The notes beneath the pieces are model-generated. The model worked only from the letters and a program-made list of their open reading frames with translations. It ran no database searches and had not been told where the DNA came from. From NCBI GenBank assembly GCA_030248225.1, contig JASANE010019335.1, positions 1 through 64,000 of the forward strand: 64,000 nucleotides of DNA. The letters are read 5' to 3'. Every line of letters begins with the position of its first letter. Position 1 is the first letter of the stretch. Positions 23,196-36,089 of this stretch are shown here, piece by piece. This stretch comes from Trileptium ribeirensis. Taxonomy: Eukaryota; Nematoda; Enoplea; Enoplida; Thoracostomopsidae. Made by a program: the position numbers and the translations under genes.

Positions 23196-23705
23196 TGCGG
23201 CGTTCACGTTATAATGTCCCCAACGTTTGGAAGCTATGTACACCACTCAGTGTCAGGCACACTGTTGACAACAGGGTGTCTTAGACACCCCCATGTTTTC
23301 AATAAATTTTTTCAGAGGTAGCTAGTTACGCGTATTACAACTTCTCGACAGTGTCAGGCACACTGTGTCTTCTGGCAGTTTTATTGACAGGATTCGGAAT
23401 TATTTGAGCAATGTTCATGTGGGCTAGATACAAATATCGTAAATTTAGAAAAGACTACACAGGACAGGTGACTAATAAACCGCATCAGCTACAGACGGTG
23501 TCCGTTATAGTTAATTCGCGCCAAATTGGTAGCTAGGGGTGTGAACGACACTGTCAAGAAAAAATGTAGTAGCTAGGGGTGTGTGGTACACCCTCGGCAA
23601 TTGATTAACAGTATGCGTGTCACCCTGACTATCTATACGGTAGGGTCAAGACTACAGGGGTTAAAAAGTTCCAAACAGCGGGGACATTATAACGTGAACG
23701 CCGCA
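23196..23705. mobile_element. MITE, TWA family 1, copy 1 (510 bp)
   Basis: The terminal inverted repeat starts TGCGGCGTTCACGTTATAAT and is perfect for 26 bases, then imperfect to about 37. TAA is duplicated on each side (23193-23195, 23706-23708), the TWA signature of PIF/Harbinger elements. It has no coding capacity. Five 17-bp dyads of the form (N)GTGT-N5-ACA(N) lie inside, at 23248-23264, 23274-23290, 23349-23365, 23537-23553 and 23577-23593, plus a shorter GCGTGTCACCC near 23614. Confidence 0.9.
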
Positions 23706-23708
23706 TAA

Positions 23709-24251
23709 TACTTCTTGCCAACGTTTTTTCATTGTTCTCATCATCCGTACCCTTTGACTTATCTTGAGTAAGTTATATATAATTGTGTTTAAAATGCTTT
23801 ATGCCAAGGCTGCGACATTATTTATGTGGTATTACAGTATTTATATGTTTCAAATATACCATCTTAGTTTTTGATATGTAAATATTACAGTTATCAAATT
23901 TTATTAGCGAAATGGAACTTGTTTAATGTGGTTTTGAATAGGTAAATCCCAATATTGTGCCTATCTTATCGTATGTATCTTTGTTTGTAATTGCGGAAAA
24001 TGCCAGATGACTATTAAGATTAGTATTTAAAGAGCAAAAAGGCGCAAAATCTGTGGCAGTGAGTTCGAAATCCATATCAGCGTAAAATGGTCAGAACTAA
24101 CAATAATGACTTGAAAATTATATATATGTAAATATTCGATAAGGCACATATATTGGTATCTACACAATTTTGCTATTTCTGCCACAACTCACAGTTAAGA
24201 CACAAGTGTTTTACTGTATCAACCTTCCAGTTTGATATTGGTGCCACTGTG
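23709..24251. other. Non-coding spacer
   Basis: No supported feature. Confidence 0.4.
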
Positions 24252-24474
24252 AAATTTATCAGCGCATACAAATAAACGCTTGATCGCTTCGCTCCCTGCG
24301 CAAACACCCTTAAGTACAATTTGACACTATATTATGATTTATAACGTTTCTTTTTTATTAAGTACTAACAATCATCAGTGAAAAACTGTCAAAACCACGG
24401 AAAACTGTAGTTAAGGGTGTTTGCGCAGGGAGCGAAGCGAGCAAGCATCTATTTGTGTGCGCACTGATAAATTT
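24252..24474. mobile_element. Foldback element or long hairpin
   Basis: Two arms of about 63 bases are inverted copies of each other (24252-24314 and 24411-24474). The innermost 29 bases, from CGCTTCGCTCCCTGCGC to ACACCCTTAA, are a perfect match; the outer half has several mismatches and a 2-base indel. The loop is about 96 bases. No clear target duplication was found. A transcript of this region would fold into a strong hairpin. Confidence 0.85.
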
Positions 24475-26540
24475 TGCCGTGTTCTTGATTGTAATTGATT
24501 CCAAGCTACGCAATCTGGGTTTTCCTGCCGCAATTTAGGTTAAAACAAGTATTTTGTTATGTTTCTACTGCTTCTCAACTTCATCCAAAATGTAAACTTA
24601 GCTGAAATACGCTTCGCTCACGGATATATGTCTCGCAATTTCGGGGTTAACTGCAAAGTTTTAATTAAAATTACAAAGCCTTTGGCAATGTTTGCGTTGT
24701 CGTAATGTTTTTTCGTCTTACTAGCTATGCATTTATAAATGGTCAGTCAGGCATATGTAAATAAATTTACCACCTGCTAAAAGCGTTTCAAACTTTCATA
24801 TAAATACTGCAACCGACTTTTGCAATCAAGTTTTCACCACTTGCGCTATTTGACCAGACCGACGCTATTTTTGCTGCAGACTACTATCGTTCAAACTTCG
24901 TTTGATTTGTTCCTTTAAAAATTACAAAGACCTCTGTGGTCATGATCCTGAACTAGCTTCTAGCAGAGCGAAAGGAGTACTTATACTGTACGCAACGGCA
25001 CAGCACGCTGTCCGGGAAACGATGCAAAGTGATGTCCAAAGGTTATTAGGATCTAAGCGCTATGGTTTGCATTTTCCCTGCAAATACGCTCAGCCCGAAA
25101 TTCTAATATATGCAGACTACACTTAAAGACACACGGTGCTACTAATTTTGGCAATATTTGAGCCATATGGTCTAGGAGGTTAAGATAATACCTATTAGGG
25201 TAATATTTAGTACAAAAAATCTGATTTTTTGAAATTTTAATGGTCGGCAATTGGTATCAAATATTTAAAACAAAAACATTGTCAACAAAAATATTATATT
25301 ATATTCGTGTGACCTATATTGAAGAGCTGAATCGAATGGCTAAAATTCCAATCCGGTCTTGGTTTTTTGAGCTACCCACGTTTATGTAGATCATGTACTT
25401 AAATTCAAATTCTCTGTAAGAATAATCGCAGCTAATAACTATAGTTCATGAACGCCTTCACCAGCTAGTCATTGCGGTTTAAATAGCATGTAACACAATG
25501 CATATATTGAGATTTTTTGAAATTTTCAAGAACCACAGATATCAAAGAATTAGAAAAGTTTTTGTCATATAAATGGCCCTAATCAAGACCTCCTGAGCTA
25601 TCGAATAGTTTCAAAATTAACATTACAACTTTAAAATCGGCTAATTATTCACTACGTGAGAGATTCTAGAAAGGATCCTAAGATTAAAAAATCTGTATAC
25701 GTAAACGTACTGCTGTTTTCTCAAAAGACGATAACTGCTAATTTACATGGAATCGCATAAAAAATTCACAAAAGCAACCAAAAAATTGCGTGTGAAACGT
25801 TGTACTCCAAGCAAAATTATTTTAGCAATGCGCCACAGGGCATGATAACTGTAGTAGTTAATTCTTGTAATTTTTGTGGGAATATATGTTAATATTTAAA
25901 CTAACTCCAAAGAAATTTCTTCAACTTTGAACATTAAATGAAAGAAACATTTATAACGTGCGTGCAGGAAAGAAGCTTATAAAGAGCTTATTTCAAATAA
26001 CGCCGATATCGTCCTGTTTCATTCATTTATACTTATTATGTCCACAGTTTCTTCACACGATATAAGCAGTGGCGGGGTACTTATTATTATTTCAACTCGA
26101 ATACAATAAATATATCAAATGATTGAACGCAACACGAAGTAACACGCAAATAAGTAGCAATTTTGATAAATAAGGTCACGCCATGGATTTAAATTCATAT
26201 TCAGCATCGATTTTTTGTACAACTTGTCAGTCAGCATTTTAGCTTTTTTCTGCATTTGCGAAAACATTTTTTTGCTCTTAAGGCCTGAAGTTGACAGAGC
26301 CTTTTCATGTCTGTTTCAGAAGATTTTTGTTCTATTATATATAAATAATGTTTTATTTGATATAATACCTTTCGATATTGATAGTTCATACTGAAATTAT
26401 AGCAAATCATGGTCATGAATATATTACTTCAAATATTATCGAATAATCTTTACAATTTTACTTTGCTTTTAATCTGATTTAAACTGCTATTTATCCTCTT
26501 GCTTAAAATTATCTATCCGTGAATATGCTACGCCATTTTA
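24475..26540. other. Non-coding stretch
   Basis: Several 60-75-residue frames, none with recognisable domains. No clear repeat or RNA. Confidence 0.45.
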
Positions 26541-27017
26541 TAAATGATTTAGTAAAAAACCAATGCTATTTCATAAACAAACTATTTTCAATTTTACCAT
26601 TCCCTAAATTCAAAAATATATAAATGATTTAGTAAAAAACCAATGCTATTTCATAAACAAACTATTTTCAATTTTACCATTCCCTAAATTCAAAAAAATT
26701 AAATGATTTAGTAAAAAAGCAATGCTATTTCATAAACAAACTATTTTCAATTTTACCATTCCCTAAATTCAAAAAAATGTAAATGATTTAGTAAAAAACC
26801 AATGCTATTTCATAAACAAACTATTTTCAATTTTACCATTCCCTAAATTCAAAAAAATATAAATGATTTAGTAAAAAACCAATGCTATTTCATAAACAAG
26901 CTATTTTCAATTTTACCATTCCCTAAATTCAAAAAAATATAAATGATTTAGTAAAAAACCAATGCTATTTCATAAACAAACTATTTTCAATTTTACTATT
27001 CCCTAAATTCAAAAAAT
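26541..27017. repeat. 80-bp tandem array, six near-identical copies
   Basis: TAAATGATTTAGTAAAAAAC or a one-base variant starts at 26541, 26621, 26700, 26780, 26860 and 26940. Units are 79-80 bp and differ by very few bases, so the array is young or homogenised. Confidence 0.97.
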
Positions 27018-28420
27018 AAGCAGTTTTTGCATTAAATTTACATCTTTTATACCGAAGAAGGATAACATATTATACTTTTTCGTAGTAATAATAGGCCCTG
27101 GTTAAGCCTTTTACTACTTTTGGGTATATCTAATCTAAAGGTACAACACTGACGGTCAGAACGGACTGTCATACTCGTTGCATTAAAGTCAGTCATTGTA
27201 CACTAAAATATAGGAATGACTTTTATATTTTCTTTGGTCAAGTCAGTCAAGTCAAGTCATCGACTACGTAATAGGTCTTGTGTTAAAGTAGCTACAACAA
27301 AACTTGGGTTGATACAACTAGATGCTTCATTGAGAATGTTGGGTTTCCGTAATATTTGAGATATTTTGCTAACTTGTGGGTCACTGCGTTCATAGCAAGA
27401 GAATATATGTGTTATGAGTCATACATTTAACAATGTTTCGGTTAAGCATTATACAAAGCTTGAATGTTGTCAGTGTGACAATCTAGGTGTCTTTCTTTAA
27501 GCAAGCTCAAAAGTGATATAAGATATTTCGTAAACACGGAGTTTTTAAGGCGATTTAATAACTATTTTGACTCCTCCTGGCATTAATAAATTAGACTTGA
27601 TTTTGACAATTTTTAATCTATATTCCAGCAGGGAACATGACAATTCCCCTATTTCATGCCGGTATTGAAGCAGATAGAACGTTACTAAGAGCCACAAACT
27701 GCACCAACATGAACTTAAGGTGAACCATTTCTATATGGTTGCAATAAAAATCGCACTTAAAGCATTTGTCATTCTTGGGTTTTGCAGGGAAATTTGTTCA
27801 GGTAAATTGTTTTGCCTGGTTGTAAAACGATTTTCAGGTAACATCATGTGTATAAAAAACCACGTTCGGACCAAAAAAATGTAAAACAACTTTAAACAAA
27901 GTTTTAAACCGGCATTCCGGTTCCTGTGTGGATTTTTCTGGAATCGGTATTTCAGCGACACCTTGGCCCCCGGTAAATTTTGGATTTTGGCTTCGCCAGG
28001 TCAACCACCAGCACCCTCCAGTTATTTTCAGGTGACATCAAAAACGAACGAGATTATATTAGCGGTTTTATCGTTTTATTTTTTGCGGTCGGTGTCTCAC
28101 TGTTTGTCTCTCAAAATAACATAGGGAAATTAGCAACCTTGAATTTTAGGTAGAAAAGAGTTAGAAACAGACAAGTGGATTGATAGATTCAATCATGACA
28201 AAGCGTGAGTTACCGCAGATAATATTGTCTTGTGATATCCCTGACCGCTATTGAGAAAAACGAAGAAAGTTACCTGAAATAAAAGCACAGGGCGCGGGTT
28301 ACCAAAAGTGCGTCAAATAGTTAATGTTAATGCGAATTGCAGGTTACACGTTATTTTAGGGTACCAATCGTCAAAGCGACGAAAATTCACAAAACTAATG
28401 AAATTTCAAAAAGTGACAAA
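27018..28420. other. Non-coding stretch
   Basis: No supported gene. A short GTCAAGTCAGTCAAGTCAAG run lies near 27239. Confidence 0.45.
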
Positions 28421-28832
28421 ACACTTATTGTTAATTCTCATATTGGGAGTTGATCCCGTACTGTGAGTGGTATTGGAGCAAAACCTTATGTCATGAACAC
28501 TACGCCATAGAAAGTTTGGAAAGCAATTCTATAGTACTGTATATAACAAATAGGGTGATAATACGAAACTAAGCGGGACTTATTTATATAGGCTCCAGGG
28601 ACCCGTTGACGCTAAAATGAAGTATTAAAATAATACACTGTTAATTCTCATATTGGGCGTTGATGCCATACTATGAGTGATGTTTTAACGAAACCTCATG
28701 CCCTGAATATTACGCTATAGATTCTTTGGAAGGCAACTCTATAGCACTGTATATAATATATAGCGTGATAATACGGAACTAAACGGGACTTATTTATATA
28801 GGTTCCTGAGGTCCGTTGACGCTAAGATTAAG
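28421..28832. repeat. 210-bp tandem duplication, diverged
   Basis: GTTAATTCTCATATTGGG occurs near 28430 and 28640, and CGTTGACGCTAA occurs near 28604 and 28814, both 210 bases apart. Copies differ at perhaps one base in seven. Confidence 0.9.
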
Positions 28833-29040
28833 CTAGTTGTAATATTCGGACCCAAGTCTGACCAATGAGCGCATCTGCAACGCTCGGACCTTGGGTGCCT
28901 ATTGGATGCCTCCAGTCCAACGTGGCCGTTACATAACCGAATTTCACGGATAAACTCCGCAAAACTATTGGACTTTTGGTAACGCAAGCTGAGACACATA
29001 TTATATACTATTCCAATGCCAGACTATAGTCTGTGCAAGC
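28833..29040. other. Non-coding spacer
   Basis: Nothing recognised. Confidence 0.35.
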
Positions 29041-29160
29041 CCTGAGAAATTCATAAAGGTTACTACAGCAGTTGTTTAGTTTACTCAAAAGCCGTGCAGT
29101 AGTAGAGGAATTATTAATGGATTGTATTACCAAGGGTAAATTGTAATGGTTAAAATAACA
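29041..29160. repeat. Dispersed fragment of the 1.1-kb repeat
   Basis: The order TTCATAAAGG, CAGCAGTTGTTTAGTTTACT, AATTATTAAT, ATTACCAAGGGTAAA matches the segment at about 3865-3960 and 4975-5070 of the 1.1-kb tandem array, so that unit is also dispersed. Confidence 0.65.
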
Positions 29161-30194
29161 CTATCTTAGAGTTCCACAGCAGTCTTTATTACGAAATCAA
29201 AAGAAATTAAATGCAGCGTTGCTAATGCTTGAATTAGTGCACGTCGGGCGTAATAGTTTTATTTTTGTTGTTTAACTCTCCCCGGACTGAGGAGGTATAG
29301 GAGGCCCCTTCTTTGGTTTTTTGCGTGTCATTTTTCAACGACATAGACTAGAAAGTCCTCTTTCTAGAGAATTAGTTTGTTATCAAAGGCTTTTGGAGTC
29401 TGGTTTTTAAATTTGGAATTTTAATTAAGTACTTGATGAATTGCAATGGTGGTACGGATCGCATTTGAAGGTCCATTGCGTGATAAGAGCGGCGTTCACA
29501 AACAACTGAGCTACCTTGGAGCTGTTGTTTGTTGCGTTAAGGAACCATAAGATCTGAAGGAATAACAACACGCGTTCAAACACCACGCTACAAATTCAGT
29601 TAGCACAAGGGTTGCAGCATATGCCAATGGACAAAGTAAAGGCATGAAAGGTTAAGCCAGATTAAAGACAACCAGAAAAAAAGAATATTTTCGCCATTAA
29701 ACAACTTACTGTAGTTCCTGTACATTTTTATATCGGATAGTGATAATTAAATTTTCGACCTGGCTTAATAATGTTCTTGGACACAAAACCAATCAAAATA
29801 AAATGAAATTCACATTCGACTTATAGCAAACAAAGCTCTTAATGCGGTGTCCTGTTTTATAACAATTATGTTAGGCTGTATTTTCAGTTGACAACTAGTT
29901 CGGCTGGACTTAACCTTTATAAGTAGGCCATCTTCTGCTATTGACTTAATGATTGCTGTCATCACTGTGATTTTGACAAAATGTTTTGATTCACAAATTA
30001 TTTCATATATTAAAGTTTACGAATATATCTTCGAAGCGGAATTGCTGCTTTTGTGTGTTTAAGTTTTATCACAAATTTTCTAATGTTTCGCAAACCAAGT
30101 GTAAATATTTCGAGAATCATCTGTACATGAACTATGCTCAACATGTACTATGCTCAACTACGCAACCGATACTCAAAAAGTTCAGTTTCACTAG
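29161..30194. other. Non-coding stretch
   Basis: No supported feature. Confidence 0.4.
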
Positions 30195-30790
30195 CTCGTT
30201 CATTACATAATGTTTTGATAAGCTACTTTTAGTTTTGCTTTCGTTGTCATGAATTCAATGGCTAAAATGAGCTTCCGGTTTACTCAAGAATTTTAGCCAA
30301 ACTTGTCCGTTCGTTACATGCAGTTTTGAGAAAGCTATTTTGAGTTTTGCTTTGTTTGTTTTAATTGAATGGCTAAAATGAGCATTTGGTTTACTCAAAA
30401 ATTTTAGTTAAACTAGCCCGTTCATTATGCAAAGTTTTGATACGCTATTTTTAGTTTTGCTTTCGTTGTCATGAACTGAATGGCTAAAATGAGCGTTTAA
30501 TCAAAAATTTTAGTTAAACTAGCCCGTTCGTTACATACAGTTTTCAGAAAGCTATTTTTAGCTTTGCTTTCGTTGTCTTGAATTGAATGGCTAAAATGAG
30601 CAGCCGGATTGCTCAAAAATTTTAGTTAAACTAGCCCGTTCCTTACGTAAAGTTTGGATACGCTATTATTAGTTTTGCTTTCACTGTCTCGAATTAAATG
30701 GCTAAAATGAGCATTCGTTTTAATCAATAATTTTACTAGCCCATTGATCACATGTACTTTTTTAAGCTATTTTGAGTTTTGATTTCATTA
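30195..30790. repeat. Tandem repeat of about 110 bp, five diverged copies
   Basis: CGTTCATTACATAA-like, TTTTAGTTTTGCTTTCGTTG and AATGGCTAAAATGAGC blocks recur in the same order with a period close to 110 bp from about 30198 to 30790. Confidence 0.9.
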
Positions 30791-32830
30791 TCTCGCATGT
30801 ACCGTGAGAGTGTTTTACAAACAATTACAACTGCGGATTGGTGGCTATCTATAACAATTTATGTGATTTTTATTTTATGATTTGATATTCTGCTACTGTT
30901 CTTGACTCCTAAAGTGCTCAAAAATTTTCAAGTTTTAGTTATCAGATTTCACTCGTTTCACGTAACCCTGATATATAATTTGTTTTTATATGCTATATTC
31001 TCAGTAGCTCGGCTATTATAATTATATACAGCGCTTAACTAAACTTTCTGTCTCTTTCAAAATTGGTCAGGACTGTATAAAAACATATGTGCCTCTAAAA
31101 CCACAGGGAACGAATTAGTCCGCGGCAGTAGCAAGCACTCCAGCTAATTCAATAGCTCTGCCGCAATTTATTGTGACTAGCTGCCCCAAACAAAGTTTTT
31201 GGACAAGTATTTCCGCTCAACTACGCAAATACAAATTTACATTCCTGTGTAACAAAATTTAGTGACAATTTAAAGGAATCATGACATGCTTTCTATATAT
31301 TCGGTCGGCTTTACAATAATTGCTGGTCGCAGCTGCGTTTACATCAAACTATTTCCACCTTTTCGCGAAAATTCCACTGCGAACACTTCGAAACATGCCG
31401 CTTAACATCATTTGTCATACGAGTATCATTAAAGTACCGTGAACCAGTCAAACTGTTTTGTTCAACTTTGAGCTCATAAATCGGGCTTGACATTGTGTCG
31501 ATGTTTGAGCTCAAAATTTGAATCAAAAGTTTGACATATACCTTTAGTATATCACAAAACGTTCTAAAATATCCTATCGATTAGTCCGTTCGGCTTGTAG
31601 TCAGGAAGTTGGTACTAAACAGACATGAATTCATGTATGATATAAGCATTTTGACAAATTATAGTATATACATTGCTCGATTAAAGCGAAATAAATCAAA
31701 TACCGCATTGATAACATATCCCATTTCATAGGAAAAACCCTATTTGCATTAACATATCAACCAAGACAATAAGTTGATAACGATGATATTTCAGTTATCA
31801 ACCAGCTCAATCGGGTTTACAGCTTTGAAATGTCGTGCGGTGAGCAAGCTGTAGATAATCCATGAAATATATTCTAATCACAAAAAAACACAATCAAGTA
31901 TTCGAACATTATTTGTTAGTCGATCAACGTCCGCTTAGTCGTTTGTATTTTTTTAATTTGGCCAAGTTCTGATGATAATTACTTTTTGTCTCGTGAAATA
32001 TCAAACAACTGTTCAAACTTTTCGTTTTATCCAGAGACAAATAGGAATCTAGAATGCTTTGTCATGTTAGATGACAGGCAGGTCCGCATTTAATTATATG
32101 TTTAAATACATATACATGCCTATATTTCGTTTTGTATTACAGTCTTTAAAAAAGCAAGTTTGAATCATTGATCTTACAGACCAATTACCATGCATCGGCC
32201 AAATCAAACGTAGCGTCAAAATATTTCGGCACTAATTGATGCTTCGATGGAATAGTTAGATTTAGAGTACTTATGAAACAATTTACTATGTGTCCTACGT
32301 TTAACAATGTTTAATTTACCTGTCATAAAAGTTTGAATGACATTAGCTTACCATGGGCGTTGTATCTGTCTAGTTTAGCCATTTCAAAATAGTTATCGGA
32401 TATTTCAAAATACAATTACACATAAATATCGTTTGTTTCTGGCTTCTACAACTCCGAGAGGCTCGCATCCCAGCATTTTGTGGCGTTTTCGATTACCTCT
32501 GGTATGAAGAAGTCCCAAAACTTCAGGTAAAATTCTCCAGACAAATTTTTTTATTCTAACCGGTAAACCACCGAAATCTTCACATCAAAATTGGCAATAT
32601 GGTTTTTAGAAAACTTCATTTAATACAATTTATCTTAAACTGTAATGAAAATTGTTTCATGCAACAGGATGGATGGTTTTATTCAACAAATTGCATCGTT
32701 ATATATATTTTTTGCAAAATTGCAATTTTGAATATTTCGGGTAAACCTATCGATAAAATCAGTGCGACACAAATCAATTGCTTCGGAACATCCTGGACAA
32801 GTGATGTCTATGTGTTTGTAGACATTAAGT
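30791..32830. other. Non-coding stretch
   Basis: A 102-residue + frame (32599-32907) runs into the 150-bp duplication. I recognise no domain in it and give it no gene call. Confidence 0.4.
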
Positions 32831-33116
32831 TCAGACTCCCATATTCCTATGAAGTTGTGCTTGATTCTGACGTGTTAACATTACACAGTGACAGCAAACA
32901 AATGTAGTATAGGTACTAAAATAAATTGATACTTAAATTGCAGCATATATAGTCTATTCTATCAATTCTATCTATTAAGCTCAGACCCCCATATTCCTAT
33001 GAAGTTGTGCTTGATTCTGACGTGTTAACATTACACAGTGACAGCAAACAAATGTAGTATAGGTACTAAAAAAATTGATACTTAAATTGTAACATATATA
33101 GTCTATTCTATCGATT
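32831..33116. repeat. 150-bp tandem duplication, recent
   Basis: The block around CATATTCCTATGAAGTTGTG occurs at 32839 and 32989, exactly 150 bases apart. The following 110 bases are nearly identical, differing mainly by a short A-run change. Confidence 0.95.
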
Positions 33117-34194
33117 GATTACAAATAAAAAGATGTTTTTACTTCGCTTTTTTTATATTTAGAACATTGAGCCATAAAACTGTAATCACATCAAGCGAGG
33201 ATTATTAGAATAGAACCGCCTGAAAACCACGAATCTTGTTGTTGTATTAAATGTTATTTGTAATGATTTTACTTTATTAAAAATTTGCGCTGATATCATG
33301 TAAGAATTAAGCGATTAAAGTTATTCCAACTGCCGCTGGGCCTTACTGAACTTAATTCGATAAATGGGAAAGTTTTGGCATTGAAATCAACAACTATAAG
33401 AATATACAGTAACGAATATTGGCTCATACGCCCTCTTCTGCCTTCGGCCCAGTTGAAGATTGTAGTCCTACGCCGATTCTGTAATAATGCGTATTGCCAA
33501 ACGTTTTCTGTCGTATATTTGTGCCTTCAGTACAAAATGAAAGCTTGTATAAAGAATTGATGTTCAACAACAGTTCATATTTAGACCCTTGTTGAATCTA
33601 TATAAGCAAATCAGTATGTGTAAAATCATTAATTATATATTCATATTTTTAATATAGCAAGCATTTCATATTACTAGCGCATAAATAGGGACAACTCGAA
33701 CCTCCACCTTAGTCCTAAGTGGATAATCAAGAATTGGAAAAAAATAAAGAAAAACTATAAGAAATTATTACATCAACGATGTCTAGGATAGGTCTAGGCC
33801 CATGACATAAATATTCTAGATCAATCAAAGATTCTCATTAAAATGTTATGTTAATTACTTTATACGAATTAGGTCTGTGCGACGAAACTTAAGATGCACC
33901 GACTAACAAGGTATTTTGTAATATTCGATGTGGAATCTACAGGCTTTGTTTTACGGAAGACATAGGAAATTTGGTGATGTTTTAGTTTCGCACTCATGTA
34001 GGTTAAATTATTTACAGATTTTAAATTCAAAGTTTGGAATTAGTGTCAGCAGGGAACTCGCATAGCGAGGCGCTTCTGTATCAGAATTTTCACTAATAAA
34101 CATCGCTACCAATACCAAAGTACTGAAATTTCTGGCTAACTGTAGTATTACGGGAACATAAAAATTATGAAGCCGAAGCAATACCGTATAAAAT
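33117..34194. other. Non-coding stretch with a decayed transposon tip
   Basis: At 33876 the sequence TGTGCGACGAAACTTAAG resembles the tip of TWA family 2, followed by a GGTATTTTGT block in the expected place. No partner end is convincing. No gene is supported. Confidence 0.35.
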
Positions 34195-34560
34195 GGCGTG
34201 ATAATTTTCTAATTCTTTCTTGCAACATACTATGTCGGGGTTGCGGCAGGGCCTCTTAAATGGTTGTGTTAAATTCGGGTTCAATTCGGCGACGAAGTGG
34301 AGTGGAAAACCCAAACAGGTGCCGCTGGTAAGTAAATTTTTATTCATTTAAGAAATGCCTTATGGTCGGCTATAACAGCTTGAAATCACGTTTTAACATA
34401 TTATACCGGAGTTCTGGCAGGCTCTGTCTAAAAGTCGTCCCGAGTTCTGGTTTAGTTGCGACATCGATGAAGTCGGCAACCCAAATAGGTGTCGCTGGTA
34501 AATAAATTTTTAGTTCATTCAAAAATGGCCTTATAATTGGCAAAAACAGTTTAGAACCAA
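34195..34560. repeat. 170-bp tandem duplication, diverged
   Basis: GGGTTGCGGCAGGGCCTC near 34240 aligns with GAGTTCTGGCAGGCTCTG near 34410, and GCCGCTGGTAAGTAAATTTT (34321) with GTCGCTGGTAAATAAATTTT (34491). A single further fragment, GGGTTGCGGCAGGCC, occurs near 62929. Two - strand frames (60 and 119 residues) span these copies. Their predicted peptides are only loosely alike and I recognise no family. Confidence 0.75.
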
Positions 34561-35051
34561 GTTTTACACTGCACCAAGCACTGCTTATTTGATCACTTTT
34601 ACTCCAAAATTTATTGTTATTAACAAATGTAAAGTGTGAATAAAACATTTGTGTTGTCAAAATGAAAAATATCGGGACAGGAGTTTCATCACTGAAAGGT
34701 CGTATTTTACAGCGGAAGATATAGGCCAACAGCGGTCGCTCTACATCAAGTAGAGATCTGTCGGACCCGTCGGAACCTTTCCGAAAGCTCAGGAACTATG
34801 TTATAAATCTACGCATGAATTATGTGGCGAGTTAGTTGTAAGACGAGTTGCCTTAATTGTATGCATAATCATGCAGCTTAGTAATTCAAACTCATGCTTT
34901 CAAACGAAAGTCGCTTACGGTTACTCATCAAAACCGCGCTACAACAGTAATTCTCTAAATAACTTACACTCCGATCCACGGTACAACTATTACTACATTT
35001 ACTAGTACGACTGTAAGCTGCAACTATCAATATTACGCCTACGCTCTGCTA
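34561..35051. other. Non-coding stretch
   Basis: Nothing recognised. Confidence 0.35.
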
Positions 35052-35293
35052 TGTTGTTCGTTTGTTCATGTGCGTTTCCGGAGATTGTGGGAGGACAAAG
35101 GCTTGAAATTTGCATAAAAGCCCACGCACGCTTCCGGAACGACATATATAAAAACTGATGGTTGTCTTTGGAACAACTTGACTTGTCTTGACTTGACGTT
35201 ACTTGATTTCATTACCTCTGTCATTTACCGTTACATTTTCCTATTGCTTTATTATTGTGCTTTTCCAATACATCGTTCGGTACTTTTACACTA
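35052..35293 (+). mobile_element. Possible solo LTR (242 bp), or a promoter region
   Basis: CTGCTA occurs directly before 35052 and again at 35294-35299, which would be a 6-bp target duplication. The enclosed segment begins TGTTGTTCG and ends ACACTA. It holds a TATA-like CATATATAAAAACTG near 35145 and two TTCCGGA words upstream of it, then a TTGACTTG-rich stretch and a pyrimidine-rich tail. The 3' end is TA and not the usual CA, and no second LTR or polyprotein is present. The alternative is a host promoter or chance. Confidence 0.3.
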
Positions 35294-35299
35294 CTGCTA

Positions 35300-36089
35300 A
35301 CGATGCCATATTTTCGACATTTAAAATTCTAGCATATTATTAAGTGTAATGGTTGTATTGTCATCTATTTATATTAAAATATTCACACAAAATTGTAATT
35401 CCTCGAATTTCCAACTGACGACAATAGCTTCATATAGTTGTTTTCTCAATTCGACGAATCCGCATATGCAAACAATGTTTTGTTCTTAAATTGACATTAT
35501 TGACCTTAATTATATATTTAATCGTTCAAATTTTATTCTTTTGTCGATCGCATATAGTTTCCGCGAATAATGGTAAAAGGTTTTTACATTCAAACTCCTT
35601 TCAAATAAAGAGTTGAAAAAATAAACTTCCGGAGAAGTTAGACAGTACGGAAAATTAATGATGTTCAAGGATGAGTTTTTTAAATGGTAAAACTAAATAA
35701 AGTTTTACCAGATTTCCAAATGAGTGAGAAATTATAAAGTGAATCCTGCATAAGTAAGGTTCCATCGATTTTCGCAGTAAACAAATGAAAATAAACGCAT
35801 TATATTATAAATGAACTTTTTTATTAAACATTTCTGATGGGAAAAGTTTGTACTAAATATATAGTCTTGGGCGCCGCATTAACAATAAATATATACCCTT
35901 GTATGCTTGCGAATGTTCTTGTATGGCGTAGTAAACAATAACTATCCAAGAACATTTTTTTACAATTTTTAAACGACCATGTTTATAGTAATAAAGTTTC
36001 CCTTATGGAACATGCACATATTTCGACGAAATATTGGATCATCATTTGAGCTGTTGTAGTTCATATATTTTAAAAGTACATCAAAGCAT
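35300..36089. other. Non-coding stretch
   Basis: No supported feature. Confidence 0.4.

Noticed and set aside
33876..33995. 120-bp TWA-family-2 mini-element
   Set aside because: The left tip is plausible, but the proposed right tip near 33978 matches poorly and no TWA duplication is present.
34165..34729. Two - strand frames as a repeated-domain gene
   Set aside because: They lie across a diverged DNA duplication and their peptides align only loosely; no known domain or splice sites tie them together.
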